From Tetrastigma voinierianum (lineage: Eukaryota; Streptophyta; Magnoliopsida; Vitales; Vitaceae), in contig JAEQBH010000997.1 in assembly GCA_016808115.1 (NCBI GenBank), positions 310,001 through 374,000 of the forward strand: DNA of 64,000 bases, written 5' to 3'. The notes below the pieces were generated by a model that ran no database searches, was not told the origin of the DNA, and saw nothing but the letters and a program-made list of their open reading frames with translations. How positions within the stretch are numbered: the first letter of the stretch is position 1; every line of letters begins with the position of its first letter. A program made the translations under genes and the position numbers. This document shows, piece after piece, positions 1 through 11,177 of the stretch.

Positions 1-300
1 CATTCCCTCTTTGTAAAATGCACCTCTTCCCATACACATAAGGGTATTTGTAGTATTTCCTAATTGCTTGGGTAATTACTTTTTTGCTCAATTTCTTAGG
101 AAATTGATTAGTGGTCCTAAGTTTGTACTTCTCTTTGATTAGTGGAAGTTCTTCGTTGGCGCCCGAGGACGTAGGTATTTATACCGAACCTCGTTAAGTT
201 TTGTGTGCTCGCTTTCTTTCTTTTCTGTCTTTAGTTATTCTACTTGTTGCATTATTTGGGTGCTTTTGCACAACAGTTATTACTTGTCTTATTTTTACAT
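1..300 (+). mobile_element. Ty1/copia LTR fragment (U3/R/U5 part)
   Basis: Around 155-235 the sequence reads gacgtaggtatttataccga followed by an acctcgttaagttttgtgtg stretch. This resembles the R/U5 part of many plant Ty1/copia LTRs (cgtaggc...gccgaaccacgt). The left boundary lies outside the window and no copia coding sequence follows, so this is a truncated or solo LTR. It is a family-level call made from memory of the motif. Confidence 0.45.
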
Positions 301-601
301 AGACTCATCATGTGTGTGGTGGTTAAGATTTGTTCATTGTGATGAACTTTTAATAATATAAAGTCACAAAATTATGCATCAAAGCTATAAACATGCATGG
401 TTTTGGGAAGACAAACTAAAGTAACAAACTTTGTTACTTATTCGATGTTTAGGACTTGAAGAGTTACCAAAAGGCATATGAAGTATGATCAATTTCCTTT
501 TTTCCTTTTTTGTTTTTGTTTTTACATCTATTTACTTAACATTATATTGTTTAGTATTATGTTCTCATGGAGACTCGAGCTTAGAACCTCATGTACACTC
601 A

Positions 602-880
602 TGTAACGACTCGATTTAATGATTTTAGGTTTTATTCAATATTTTAGGTTTTAGATCAAATTCTTATTGTATTCCTTTCCTTATGGATTCCTTTTAGAAT
701 TTGAGGATAAGATTATAATTCCAGTGGGATCTTTTAGATTTTTCTTTCAGTTTGATTCCTCATTATGTTTGTTAGCTATAAAAGGGTTAGCCCTCTTTTT
801 AGATCAGGAAAATTATTTTACTTTTAATAAAAGCTATTTTATTTTATCAAATGTGTGTATTCTTCTTCTTGGTCGTTACA
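602..880 (+). repeat. 5' LTR of the short gypsy-type element
   Basis: TG...CA ends are seen (tgtaacgactcg ... ggtcgttaca). The block aligns by eye with 1951-2250, for example both carry cgatttaatgattttaggtt and a ttagctataaa-ggttagccct block. It abuts a primer-binding-like sequence. Confidence 0.75.
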
Positions 881-881
881 G

Positions 882-901
882 TGGTATTAGAGCAAGGATC
901 C
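882..901 (+). other. Primer-binding site, tRNA-Met type
   Basis: TGGTATTAGAGCAAGGATCC starts two bases after the 5' LTR ends. It differs by one base from the common plant motif TGGTATCAGAGC, complementary to the 3' end of initiator tRNA-Met. Confidence 0.7.
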
Positions 902-1169
902 TAGCACCTAGCAATGGCGGAGGGAACTAGAGCACAGGAAGTTTAAAGGTTAGAATATTTCGTTAAGCAGTTAAAGGAGACTTCAGACCAACACACAACA
1001 TAATTAAAAGAGCTAGCTCGTATTATGACAACAATGAACCTCAAGATTGATCAATTAGTAGAAAAATCAATGGCCGTAGGATTAGAAAAATTAGTGTCTA
1101 CATGATCTTCTACAGAAGCTGGTAGTGTAATTCCAACCAAACCAAGAATGTGGCTCGCTTCGCACCATG

Positions 1170-1900
1170 CAAAATTCAAACTAAATTTTCTAAACTGAAT
1201 TCTTCCAACTTTGACGGGAAAATCCTACAAGTTGTGTAATGAAAGTGTTAAAGATTTTTCAAGTACAACGAAGTTCTAGAACCATAGAAATTAGGAATCG
1301 CCTCTATTCATTTAGAAGGTAAGGCCTCATACTGGTTTTAGGGTTATGGAGCCCCAAATAACGTATTGAATTGGAAGACGTTTGCAATGGACATAGCAAC
1401 ACGATTTGGACAGGAATCGTATGATAATTCAATTGGTTAAATCACGAAATTGAGACAAACCTCGATTCGTACACGCTTATCGCAAATGTTGAAGTAATCG
1501 ATGGTAAGGATTAGGGCTTCAACTGAGGAAATTTTGTACTCCTTGTAAGTGCTCGATGGATGCAATCAAAAACCAAGTCATGATGTTTAAGCCTACTACT
1601 CTAAGTCAAGCTATGGGATTGGCATTACTACAAGAGAATACCATAAAGACAATGATGAAAGAAGCCACATTATCATTTGAAACCCCTACCAATATAGAGC
1701 CAACTATGCAAGAGGTGGTCTCAAGAAACTCAAAATTTTCTCGAGAAATTATCTCAAGGTCGACAGAAACAAGGAACAAAAACTATAATGTTATGACAAG
1801 CAATACAAACCGGACATATGTGTAAAAGCAGGCAAAATTTATGTGTTGTATGGGAATGAGGATGGCGACATAGTTAGTGAAAGTGAAGAACCGGGTGGAT
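1170..1900 (+). pseudogene. Ty3/gypsy gag remnant
   Basis: In shifting frames the translation follows plant Ty3/gypsy gag. Around 1290-1430 it reads LEGKASYWF, NWKTFAMDIATRFG. The open stretch 1556-1825 contains VMMFKPTTLSQAMGLALLQE, the usual C-terminal part of the retrotransposon gag domain. Stops and frameshifts at several points rule out a functional protein. No zinc knuckle, protease or polymerase follows before the 3' LTR. Confidence 0.7.
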
Positions 1901-1950
1901 AAGAGAGTAATTAATTCCTTGAGGACAAGACTTTTTGAAGGGGTCGGAAT

Positions 1951-2250
1951 TGTAATGACCCGATTTAATGATTTTAGGTTTTATTCAGTATTTTAGGTTT
2001 TAGATAAAATTCTAATTTTATTCCTTTCCTTATTTGATTCCTTTGAGATTTTGAATAAATTATATTTTTAGGATAGGATTATAATTCTAATTAGAGTTCA
2101 GTGCATGACTGTCTAATAATTTCTTTCTTGTTGATTCTTCTTTGGGATTATGTTTATTAGCTATAAAGGGTTAGCCCTCTTAGTAGATAAATTCTTTTAC
2201 TTTTAATAAAGTTTTTTTATGAATTTGTATTAAGCTGCTTGGTTGTTCTG
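1951..2250 (+). repeat. 3' LTR of the short gypsy-type element
   Basis: Begins TGTAATGACCCG after the purine-rich ttgaaggggtcggaat. It is visibly diverged from the 5' copy by substitutions and small indels, suggesting an old insertion. The right edge near gttctg is approximate. Confidence 0.7.
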
Positions 2251-2255
2251 ACTCT

Positions 2256-3165
2256 TCCATTTAACCATTTGAGCCAGGCCTCAAGGTGGAAGTAGAGATA
2301 AAGTGTATAAATGCCCTTAACTTATAGTTGTAGGTCCAATTTAGTCCTTAAGTTTTTTTCGATCCACATGTGCCCTCGACAGTTCATGTTGTAGTTCATT
2401 CACCCGTAAGTAATGAACTTACCTGAGATGAACAAATAGTCATTTAAGCGCCCGTTGACATGGAGTGTACGTGAAGTGCTTTGGTGCTCCATTTATGCAG
2501 GCTCGTGATGGTCAGGGATAGATGAGCTGACATAAAGTCAGAACACGAGATAAGAAAAAAAAAAAAACAAGACTAAGTGGACATAGTTATAATTCAGAAT
2601 TGTTTATACCTTTTGTGGTGATATAGTCTATTTTCAATATATTGTTTATAACAACCCGAAGAAAGGGAATCGTTCCAAAAGCAAAGGGTCGGGATGCTTG
2701 GATTTTCCATGTTACATTTAGAAATATAGTAAACATTATTACGGTATAAGTGAAACAAAAATACTTTAAAAATAAAAAATAAATTAATCACATTTGAGAA
2801 TCAATTATTTTTTTTCATTATTTTAAGCAACTCAATGAAAGTAAAATCTTGGTACAAGAAATAAAGAAGATGCAGTGATGAGTGAAACAAGTAAGTGAAA
2901 TATAAAAATTTGTTGAATCTTATAAAATTCACTTTAACCTTTTATATAAAAATTGTTTTTACGTGAATGCATTAGGACAAGAAATATTACAAATTCTATC
3001 AAAGCAGAACCCTGATAATGCAAATCAATTTTTATAATTCTTGGAAAGTTTGACCATCAAACATTAAGGGTGTGTACAATACCCTTCTTAGTAAAATGTG
3101 CTACTCTATTTGTTTCCTATAAATCAGGTGCATTCATGATATTAGCTCAGAAGTTCTATTATCCT
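2256..3165. other. Non-coding spacer with a dispersed AT-rich repeat
   Basis: No coding signal is recognised. Around 2860-2950 the text 'agtgaaacaagtaagtgaaatat' with a following A/T-rich block recurs in related form near 29660-29830 and 55028-55186, so part of this spacer is a dispersed repeat of unknown type. A run of A lies at about 2553-2566. Confidence 0.5.
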
Positions 3166-3169
3166 CTGA

Positions 3170-3720
3170 TTAATAAAATAATTGAACTAGATAAATTTTT
3201 TTTTTTTTTTTGTTATAGCAGTCTATAATAACTTTAGAGTCTCCTTCGATCTCTAAGTCTAAAAAACCATTGTTTTTTGCAGCTAAAACAACATCTCTTA
3301 AAGCGGTACACCCCGCTATAATTATTGAAGCATTGGTTACATGCCTATTTGCAGCCATTTTGATAGTTCCGTTGGAATCTCTAGTAACCCATCCTGAAGC
3401 ACCTCTATTTTGTACTCTTGAATCGTCAAAATTTAGCTAGTATCTTCCATTAATAAGTGGAATCCAACGAATCTATTTTTCAACCATCCGTAGGACAATG
3501 CCATGTCATTAGTTAGCCAAATACAAGATTCACTCCATTTATGAAGATTTTGGAAAATTGGTGGCTTTTATCATGATGAGAAAGGCTTGATGGGCTGAAT
3601 ATTCCTAAACAAAACTTGATTCCTATAAGTCCAAATATTCCACAAGATAATGGCAATTTTCCCCATTGGATGCTTGAAAAAATTACAGTTTAGTTTTATA
3701 GTTTTGGTAAATCATTTCAA
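3170..3720 (-). pseudogene. Non-LTR retrotransposon (LINE) RNase H-like C-terminal remnant
   Basis: On the minus strand the text from about 3700 down contains a segment like ILWNIWTYRNQVLF, the linker after a LINE reverse transcriptase. It is followed by LNFDDSR, GASGWVTRDSNG and, in an open stretch at 3170-3358, LRDVVLAAKNNGFLDLEIEG then DSKVIIDCYN. These are typical of the plant RVT_3/RNase H-like domain. Two stops interrupt the segment. Directly after DCYN the minus strand runs into about 16 A residues (3198-3215), so the copy seems to end in a poly(A) tail inside the domain. Confidence 0.75.
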
Positions 3721-3759
3721 GTCAATCCAAGAAATTACATTCATTAAATAGAGTCAGGA

Positions 3760-4590
3760 AATTTGATAGGCTCGAAATGTGCGATATAAAATGTGTATGC
3801 CTATATGCTTAAGTGCACACATCGCCTCAAGTAATATAGTGATGAAAAGTAAGAATATCGTTCCCACAAAGAAAAAAGTTACTAAGTATTGAAATTGGGT
3901 AGTCTTATCTTTATCTGAATGATGGAATGAGGTAAGATGAGAATAAAAACAACTAATAAACTAAAATCCTAAGCTAACATACAAGGATATGAAATAAAGT
4001 GGAAAAGCCTAGGGTTTAGATTTCATTTAGCTAATCATTATGCATTAGGTCCAATTTATCACAATTAACATTGAATCAGCTATTATTAGTGAAGTCTCAT
4101 TTGTTGCATAACTATGTGAATCTCTACCATTGACCACAATCTACTCTCATAGAACCTAGGTATTTTGCATCTTTTACTCAACCACAAAAGCCTAAGGCCT
4201 TGATAAGCAGAAACCTTAGGTACCACACAAAACCCCATAGTGTCTAGTCTATGGTGAATTGTGTTAAATCGTTAAATGAGTTGATCTCAGCCTCAGATCT
4301 CGATCAAAACCCTGAAACATGTCAATGGTGATCGTTCTTCTATGAGAGCATAGAAAAATAGACTAGAACATCTAATAGTACTATAATCCAAACATTAAAT
4401 AGATAATAGAGTATTTTAGTGTTTCCTTTTATTGGGTTTATGCTTTTACTACTTTTTCCTTTGTAGGTATATATATATACCTCAACTCTCTCAATAATAA
4501 TTAAGTCTCTTTTTATATCTGATGTTGGTAACTGGTTTAATAGCAAAAGCTCTAACCTTATTTTATACTTTTATCATGCTTTCTGCGATC
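3760..4590. repeat. Non-coding repeat-like segment with a 'cgttcccac' block
   Basis: The segment around 3815-3880 (tcaagtaatatagtgatg... atatcgttcccacaaag) resembles a non-coding block I recognise as recurrent in plant genomes. A loosely similar layout (tttacttgatatagtggctataggtcgaacctgagggg) occurs at about 40430-40485. There is no coding potential, and the class is unknown. Confidence 0.3.
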
Positions 4591-4598
4591 ACATGCTC

Positions 4599-4799
4599 TT
4601 AGGCTCGATGGCAAGCGAAGCATGTTCCCCGCCACTGCCCCAGTGGGCCTTCTTTTATCAGCCCAGTCTTGAATCGGTTGGTAGTCTTAAATTTAATTGT
4701 TCCCGATGTTTCAGGAAAAGAATGTGAAGAGTAGTAGTCAAGGAATGTACGATTCGGGGCATCATCTCTATCTCTGCTGTAATAAATGGATGCTTTGTC
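4599..4799 (-). pseudogene. WAT1-type gene, severed 3' end of exon 7
   Basis: On the minus strand this piece continues the frame of the upstream fragment at a lysine codon shared through the target duplication (D-K-A-S-I-Y-Y). It encodes a hydrophilic tail of about 65 residues with SSHSFPETSGTIKF and stops at TAA (4601-4599). Cytosolic C-terminal tails of this sort are usual in the family but poorly conserved. The assignment rests on the frame and target-duplication continuity rather than on motif similarity. Confidence 0.65.
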
Positions 4800-5200
4800 T
4801 ACATTTGGTTTTGCTCTCTGAAGCAAGCGAGTTGTTTAAAACACTAAATGCCACCGTGGGCTTGAGCCCTAGTGTGGAGGCCCAGTAGGTATTAAGTATT
4901 ACAGGTTTGTACTCATCAAATAAGTAAGATAATACAAACTGGTCTAGATCTAGATCCCGAATCTAAATCTGAATCAAGAGGAGAATAAATGGAGAAAAGA
5001 AAGCAATCCTTTCTTGATGATTCGACGCACTTGCTCCATCGCCTGAGGATAGTTTGGAAGAATCAGATTCTTGGTGTACGCCACTTCTCACACCAAATTC
5101 CACAGATGCGATTTGGCGGATTATATTAGTTTAGCAATTAAATTTGGATATTCTAAATCCACATGATGATTCTTGCTTCTTTGAAAGTTATTCCTCGATT
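4800..5200 (+). repeat. 5' LTR of the copia element
   Basis: Aligns by eye with 11178-11592: shared blocks include gttgtttaaaacactaaatg, aatcaagaggagaata, gaggatagtttggaaga and acatgatgattcttgcttc. The copies differ by many substitutions and indels, implying considerable age. The start is set by the target duplication. Confidence 0.85.
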
Positions 5201-5216
5201 GAAGTATAGAGCATAG
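5201..5216 (+). other. Degenerate primer-binding site of the copia element
   Basis: gaagtatagagcatag directly follows the 5' LTR. It matches ggtatcagagcatag (tRNA-Met type) apart from a one-base loss and a substitution. Confidence 0.6.
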
Positions 5217-6660
5217 TGCGTTAAATTTTCAATTTAATGGCATAATTTCATGTATTTTGGTGTTTGATTAGCAATATAACTAGGTTTTCTATATTTGTTG
5301 ATTCGCATGTTTGCATGTCTAATATGATTTTTTGTTTATGGATGATTCTTTAGATAGTATGGTTTTGCCTTTAATCCATGGTAGGGATTTTACGTATGTT
5401 CATCGGGTTTGTAACAAGGGAAATTTAATCATAATATTAGGTTTCCTTCTTGATTTATTTTGTAATCATCTAGATTTCTTGTACACATTTATAGGGTATA
5501 GGATTATTTTTGTAAAATTTTGAAAACTAATGAAGAGCGAGAAGCGAAGAAGAGAAGAACCTCGAGAGGCTTTGGCGGTAGGGTTTTCATTTGTGTGTTT
5601 AGAGTTTTGGGACTTGCTCAAATCCTCTTCATTTTGACCTCGAGTAAGTTCGAACCCCAAATGGATGAGTTTGGACAAGGCGGATAAGATTAATAACGAG
5701 TGGACTCGAGTGTTATTGGAGAAGCATGATTTTCTTCTTAGGAAAACCATGGATTAGGGCTTTTATATTTATTCATATATTATATTTTTATTCATGGATA
5801 ATTAAATTATATTTGGTAACATGCTTTGGATTGTGATAACATGACATATAGTTAAGGTCGTTGCCATATTATCTTGCATCAATGCTATACATGTGCATAA
5901 TTAAATTTTGTTTTTAAATCTAGATAAATATAGTATGAAAAATCTTTAATTTTGTAGGTCCAAATAATAAAATGGTCATGTAAGAAGCCCCATTGGATAA
6001 TCATGATGGGGTTTTATTGGATTGGACCTAAATAGACCTAAAATCTTAGCAGTGGGTGAAACCAGATTCACTTTAAGCCCAAACTCTTGGGGTGAAATTT
6101 TAAAAATTAAGCAAAGGATAAAATCTTTTTAATTTTTGTGGGTCGAATAATAAAATGGTCATGTATTTATCGGGATGTCTGTGATCGGGTTTTATTGGAT
6201 TGGACCTAAATAATTTATTGTCGTTGTGGGTTTACCAGCTGACTCTTAGAGAGATTAAGAGAATTTTAAAATTAAGCAAGGATTGAAAAACCCACTGATA
6301 TTTTATTAACCTCAACGAGGCTCTAATAATATTATGGGCCATATAGACAACTGATTGAAAATGAAAGTGTATTATCTAGGAAGGTTCTATCTAAGAAGAT
6401 TGGGATGTAAGTAATTAGATAAGTGACCCCCCGATTTTGTTGGACGTTTGACTCCAGTTGAATTCTATTCATTTTATGATCAAGTTTTAGTTTGTTATAA
6501 ATGTCTCCCCTTACAGTGAGCATTTATTATGAAACTAAATTATTGTTTACAATAAACAACAAATATATTTTTTAATTGGGTTTTTACTAAATATATGTTT
6601 ATTGTATAAATATCTGAGTTAATATTAATTCTTACAATGTATAATTTTTTTTTTCGAGAG
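5217..6660 (+). other. Long leader of the copia element with an internal duplication
   Basis: No coding signal. The blocks near 5957-6070 and 6135-6245 both contain aataataaaatggtcatgta and gggttttattggattggacc, so a segment of about 180 bp is present twice in tandem. The gag start lies after this leader. Confidence 0.55.
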
Positions 6661-6663
6661 AAA

Positions 6664-7400
6664 ATGGCATCTTTCCAACCTCAGCACATGATTTTGAATC
6701 AAAACCATTGGATAGAAAATAACTGAAGATTGGAAAGCGAACTTATACATGTTGGATTATGAAAATCGTTTAATCACAGATCTACCCTAAGGCGGCTATC
6801 GGCTAACGCTAATGATATAACCAAAAGAATATACAGCAGGAGAATGCAAACACTTCGCCGGTGTTATATTCTTGCTAGTGTTGTGGTCAAAACAGGGCGA
6901 CAAATAACTTTTCGGCAGTCGGAGTAGAAATGCTCCAAACTCTCGAAGGGATGTTTGCTAAGACTACGCCTGAGAGGCAGTAGTATCACTTGTTGATTAA
7001 CACCGTTATGGCCGGGTGGCGTGCTTGAAGATCATTGTTTGGCAATGATTTCACATATCGATCGGCCGGAAGTGATGGGGCAAAACTGAAGGAGATGAAA
7101 ATAGTCTCATCTTGCAATCACTGCATAAACATTTCAATCGATTCAAAATTAATTACAATATGCATAAGATGGATCGACTCGGTTCGATTGATGCATGAGC
7201 TTGAGAGTGTTGAAACTGATCTCGAAAGGCAGGTAGTATTAATTTCACGGAGGGTTACATTAAACCTAAAGAAACCTAAGGGCGAAACAAGAGCAAGGAA
7301 AGAAGAGTGGTGATACGATTCACCGTCGAAACAATGAAGAAGCGAAGCGAAATTACTTTAGTGCGGGGCCGAAGGACAGGCAGGTGCCCAGGCCACGGGC
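6664..7400 (+). pseudogene. Copia gag remnant
   Basis: The probable start is ATG at 6664 (MASFQPQHM). Downstream, in mixed frames, the text resembles copia gag: NHWIENN..., MLDYENRLITDL-like, and a stretch after 7130 reading SKLITICIRWIDSVRLMHEL. Around 7290-7400 it becomes basic, where a CCHC zinc knuckle is expected; no intact knuckle is visible. Multiple stops. Confidence 0.55.
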
Positions 7401-7700
7401 GGTGTATGGGTGATTTACTTGTTATTGAGGCTTGTTTAGTGGAGAATTTTAATGATAAATGGATCTTTGTTTCTGCTTTTTACGTTGATTCGGGGCTACA
7501 ATCATGTTTTCTCTTTGCGGTGGATTCAAACATAGCACGTCTATTGAAGAAGGACAAAGATACTTGAAACTTAGGAGCAGGAGCTAATCTGCAAAGGCCA
7601 TAGGACCGAGTTGTTTTATTTTTGAGAATAGCCGGACTTTATATTTAGAGAAGATTGTTTATTTACTTTCCGGATTTCAAGAGAATTTGGTTTTACATCG
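7400..7700 (+). pseudogene. Copia aspartic protease remnant
   Basis: The translation gives VIEACLVENFNDKWIF then YVDSGLQSCF, a damaged form of the copia protease active-site region (W-I-x-DSGAT-x-H). After 7560 it continues in another frame with text like GAGANLQRP and FKRIWFYIDCLV, matching the usual post-protease segment. The catalytic DSG is still visible but the flanking residues are altered. Confidence 0.6.
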
Positions 7701-7879
7701 ATTGTTTAGTTAGACACGGTTTGTGATCTGATTTAATTCCTCAGTTTCAATAAGAAGTAAATCTTCTTTTATTTGTTCCGGTGATCTTATGAATAATCTT
7801 TATTTTTTAAGTCCATGACTATATGATATTAATGCCATTGAAAATGTTGAAAATGAACATAATCACCTTGCCAAGAAAA

Positions 7880-8520
7880 GTAAAGTATCAAATGAAACTT
7901 ACCTTGGCATTTGCGATTAGGTCATATTATTCCTAATAGGATAAGTGGTTTGGTGAAAAGTGGGATTTTAAATTCCTAACATTTTGAACCTATACCAATC
8001 AATGTGAATCTGTTTGGAAGGTAAAATGACGAGAGGCCCTTGAGCGAAAGGATATCGCGCCGACAAACCAAACACAGATAGTGCATCTTGTGTAATGGAG
8101 CCCAATGCGATGTTTAAGCCAAAGGTGGGTGATGTTTTATGCTTTTAAAGATGACTACTCAGATATGGTTTGTTTACCTAACGTGCCAAAGTGAAACTTT
8201 GATAAATTTAGAATAAAATGAGCGAAAAGCAATTAGGTGTCCATATCAAACGACCGATCGGCCCAGGCGTGAATACCTATCTGAAGTTAAGTTTTACTTA
8301 ACTAAGGGGATAGTTTCTGTTGTCATTACTAGAACACCCCTTAGCAAAATGTGGGTTGCGAGAAAGGAGAAATAGAACTCTCACAGGCATGGGTGAGATC
8401 CCGATGCTTAATTATTCATCTCTACCTATATCGTTTTGGGGATTTGCCTTAGAGACTGCCACATACTTATTGAACTTGATTCCTTCTAAGTCGGTTTCTA
8501 AAGACACTTGAATTGTGGGA
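7880..8520 (+). pseudogene. Copia integrase remnant (GAG-pre-integrase and core)
   Basis: Around 7896-7960 the translation reads TYLGICD/LRLGHIIPNRISGLVKSG in adjoining frames, the H-x-RLGH zinc-binding entry of copia integrase. At 8320-8511 an open stretch contains GLRERRNRTLTGM and SYSSLPISFWG-like NYSSLPISFWGFALETATYL, the end of the catalytic core around the catalytic Glu. The sequence between is scrambled by indels. Confidence 0.75.
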
Positions 8521-9109
8521 ATGAAACGGCTTTAGTTTAAACCATATTCGTATGCAGGGTGCTCGTATATCTTGAGAAAGACCACATAAAGTTGGAATCT
8601 AAAATGCTTAGAAGTATGTTTATTTATTGGATACTAAAGGAACGAGGTGGGCTTTTTGCAGTTCCTCGAGAAGAAAGTTATAGTGAGCACTAGCATGAAT
8701 TCTTGAGGAAGACTATATGTAAACAATTTCAAAGCTAAGAGTAAGGTAATTCTTGAGGAGCTTAACTCGGCTCGAGATCGCCTAAACCACCTTAATTTGG
8801 ACCTATTGTGCGTGTTTCCGGTGTGTGTTCAAGCGGAGGAAAATGAAAATATACCCGAAGGTGAACAAGCCACGATGGAACCCGATAGTAGAGCAACGGT
8901 AGATATACAAGTGGAACGAGAACAGCAGAAGATGGAATTCAAAATGATCGAAGGATCTTCACAGCAGAACCCTGACAACCAATGGAGCTTAGCGTAGTGG
9001 AAACTGGAGACACGTAAGGCATCGAGATATCTCTTGTTGGAAACGAATCGTACCAAGCTATAACCATTTGATGGATTAAAGAGTATCCAGTAAATTGCAA
9101 AGAACCTTT

Positions 9110-10250
9110 GGAGATGTTGATGCCTGAAGAAGGGTGGCTCGAAAGCATGGATCGTGAGATGGAGTCTATGTATTCTAACTCAGTCTGGTCTCTTGTAGAG
9201 GCACCTAAAGGGGTAAAACCTATAAGTGTAAGTGAATCTGAGAGAAAAGATAGCCGTATGGGAAGGTGAAACAACTAAAAGCTAGATTAGTGGCAAGAAA
9301 GGTTATACCCAGAGGATAGATTATGAAGAAGACCTTCGCCGATAGCCATGCTTAAATCCATCAGTTCTTTTAGCTATAAATTTGCAAGTCTGAGTCACGA
9401 GATTTGGCGGATGGATCGCCAAGCGACATTTAAATGGCAATTTAGAGAGGACATCCACATGTAACCTTGAGAAGGGTTCATAGCTAGAGAACACATGGCA
9501 TGTAAGTTGCAAAATTCGATTTATGGACTAAAGCAAGCATCTAGAACATGGAACGTGGGTTTTGATCAAGCATAACTTTATATGGTTTGAGAAAGTCTGA
9601 TGAACCTTACAATGTTTACAAAAAGGATCAGTCTGAAAGTAGTTTTCCTAAGTCCTTTACGTAGATGACATTTTACTAATCGAAACTACATAAAGGTGTT
9701 ATCAAGAATGTAAAAGGATGGCCGAAAAAGCAATTTGATATGAAAGATTTGGGAGAGCCAACTATATTCTTGGAATCAAACTTCTACGAGGCTGGAGTAA
9801 GGTGTTGGCATTATCTGAAGCTTTATATATAGATAAAATTCTAGCTAGATTCGGCATGGAAAATTTCAAGAAAGGAACTTTTACCGCCCGGGCATGGAGT
9901 TCATCTTTCTAGGAAGCGATCACCAAAACTCTTGAAGCGAAGAGCGCTGAGTAGGATACCTTTTACTTGACCGGTAGGTAGTCTCATGTATGCCATGTTA
10001 TGCACCAGGGCAGTGTCACTCTGTGATGGGAATGATTAGTGGGGTATCAATCCAATCCAGGAGAAGAACATTGGATTGAAGTGAAGCATATTCTCAAATA
10101 TCTAAGGAGAACAAGAGATTATATGCTGGTATATTCTGAGTGAGATCTGGAAACTATTAGTTGAGGATATTGATTGAAGAATTTGCGAGACCATTTACAG
10201 ACACCATGTTCGAGGTTTTTGAAACATGTAGATTATAACGTGTTAAGAGT
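9110..10250 (+). pseudogene. Copia reverse transcriptase and RNase H remnant
   Basis: Motifs in order: WLESMDREMESMYSNSVWSL (9136 on), YGLKQASRTW (about 9520-9550), FLVLYVDDILLI-like with the YVDD box (about 9645-9685), FDMKDLGEPTIFLG (about 9732-9775), VGSLMYAML (about 9975-10005) and LRRTRDYMLVYSE (about 10100-10140). Several frameshifts separate them. Order and motifs are diagnostic of Ty1/copia RT-RH. Confidence 0.85.
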
Positions 10251-11177
10251 GCGGACTTGTTTTAAAATGATGGAGTTTATTTGTGTGTTTTTAGAACAAG
10301 GCAGATGTGTTATTATATTTTCTAAAGTTTAATTTTAATACAATAACAAGTATTTCATATTATTGTACTGCTGATATTTGCATTATAGGTCAGATTAATT
10401 CATGAGTATATGATCCCATATGAATCGTTCATAGAATACATGTGATCATAGGTTCTCATAATTAATGAATAAGATCCATGATCATTGAAACAAAGTTGGG
10501 CGCTTTATTTAAGTTTGCAATATTTTATGAAATAATATGTCTTGGTTATTATAAAATATTGGTGCAAATCATGCTTGCATTGATAGGATCAAAGTGAGAT
10601 TTATTTAAAGTTAAATTTCTGTAAAAGGAAATAAATCTCAAGCAATATTTCGTTATTATTCTTCTCTCAATCCTAAGTTTATTATAGATAGGTATTTAAA
10701 TGATTATTGTTCTTTGAGTTGTCAATAAGTGAGGTTTATTTAAACAACCAATATCTTGATGATTTGGGAGCAAGATTATTTATTGCAGTATTTATAAGGA
10801 AATAAACAATATGGAATTTGTATGAAATATCTGCTTAATATGTTTCGGTATGGAATGTTATAAAGTCTTGGCGATTACATTTTATTCATTAGAGAAACTA
10901 ATAAATCAAAGAATAAATAATTGATTGATTGATAGAAAATCTTATCCATTAATTATTGATATTTCTGAGAGAAAATAATATTAATATTTATACCATTAAT
11001 CTGGAGTTCCAGTGCAGGCTTTAGTGGAATAGCAGGTTAGATAATTACTTAGCAATTATGAGGCACTGATTAATAAATAAATCATATGATCCCCGAACTA
11101 GCTCGGGATAAATGGTGGAGCTGATATCACGATTTACAAGAAGAACCCCGGACTTGTTTTTAGCAAATTGGGAGAGA
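10250..11177 (+). other. 3' non-coding part of the copia element, ending in a polypurine tract
   Basis: AT-rich and without coding signal, between the RNase H remnant and the 3' LTR. The purine-rich aaattgggagagat just before 11178 is a plausible polypurine tract. Confidence 0.5.

Larger units (their letters stand above)
602..2250 (+). mobile_element. Short Ty3/gypsy-type element with gag only (internally deleted)
   Basis: Two similar sequences at 602-880 and 1951-about 2250 flank about 1.07 kb of internal DNA. The 5' copy starts TGTAACGACTCG and ends TTACA; the 3' copy starts TGTAATGACCCG. A tRNA-Met-type primer site follows the first copy, and a purine-rich tract (about 1937-1949) precedes the second. 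The interior shows gag remnants but no protease, RT or integrase, so the element is non-autonomous. Flanks actca (597-601) and actct (2251-2255) could be a decayed 5-bp target duplication. Confidence 0.75.
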
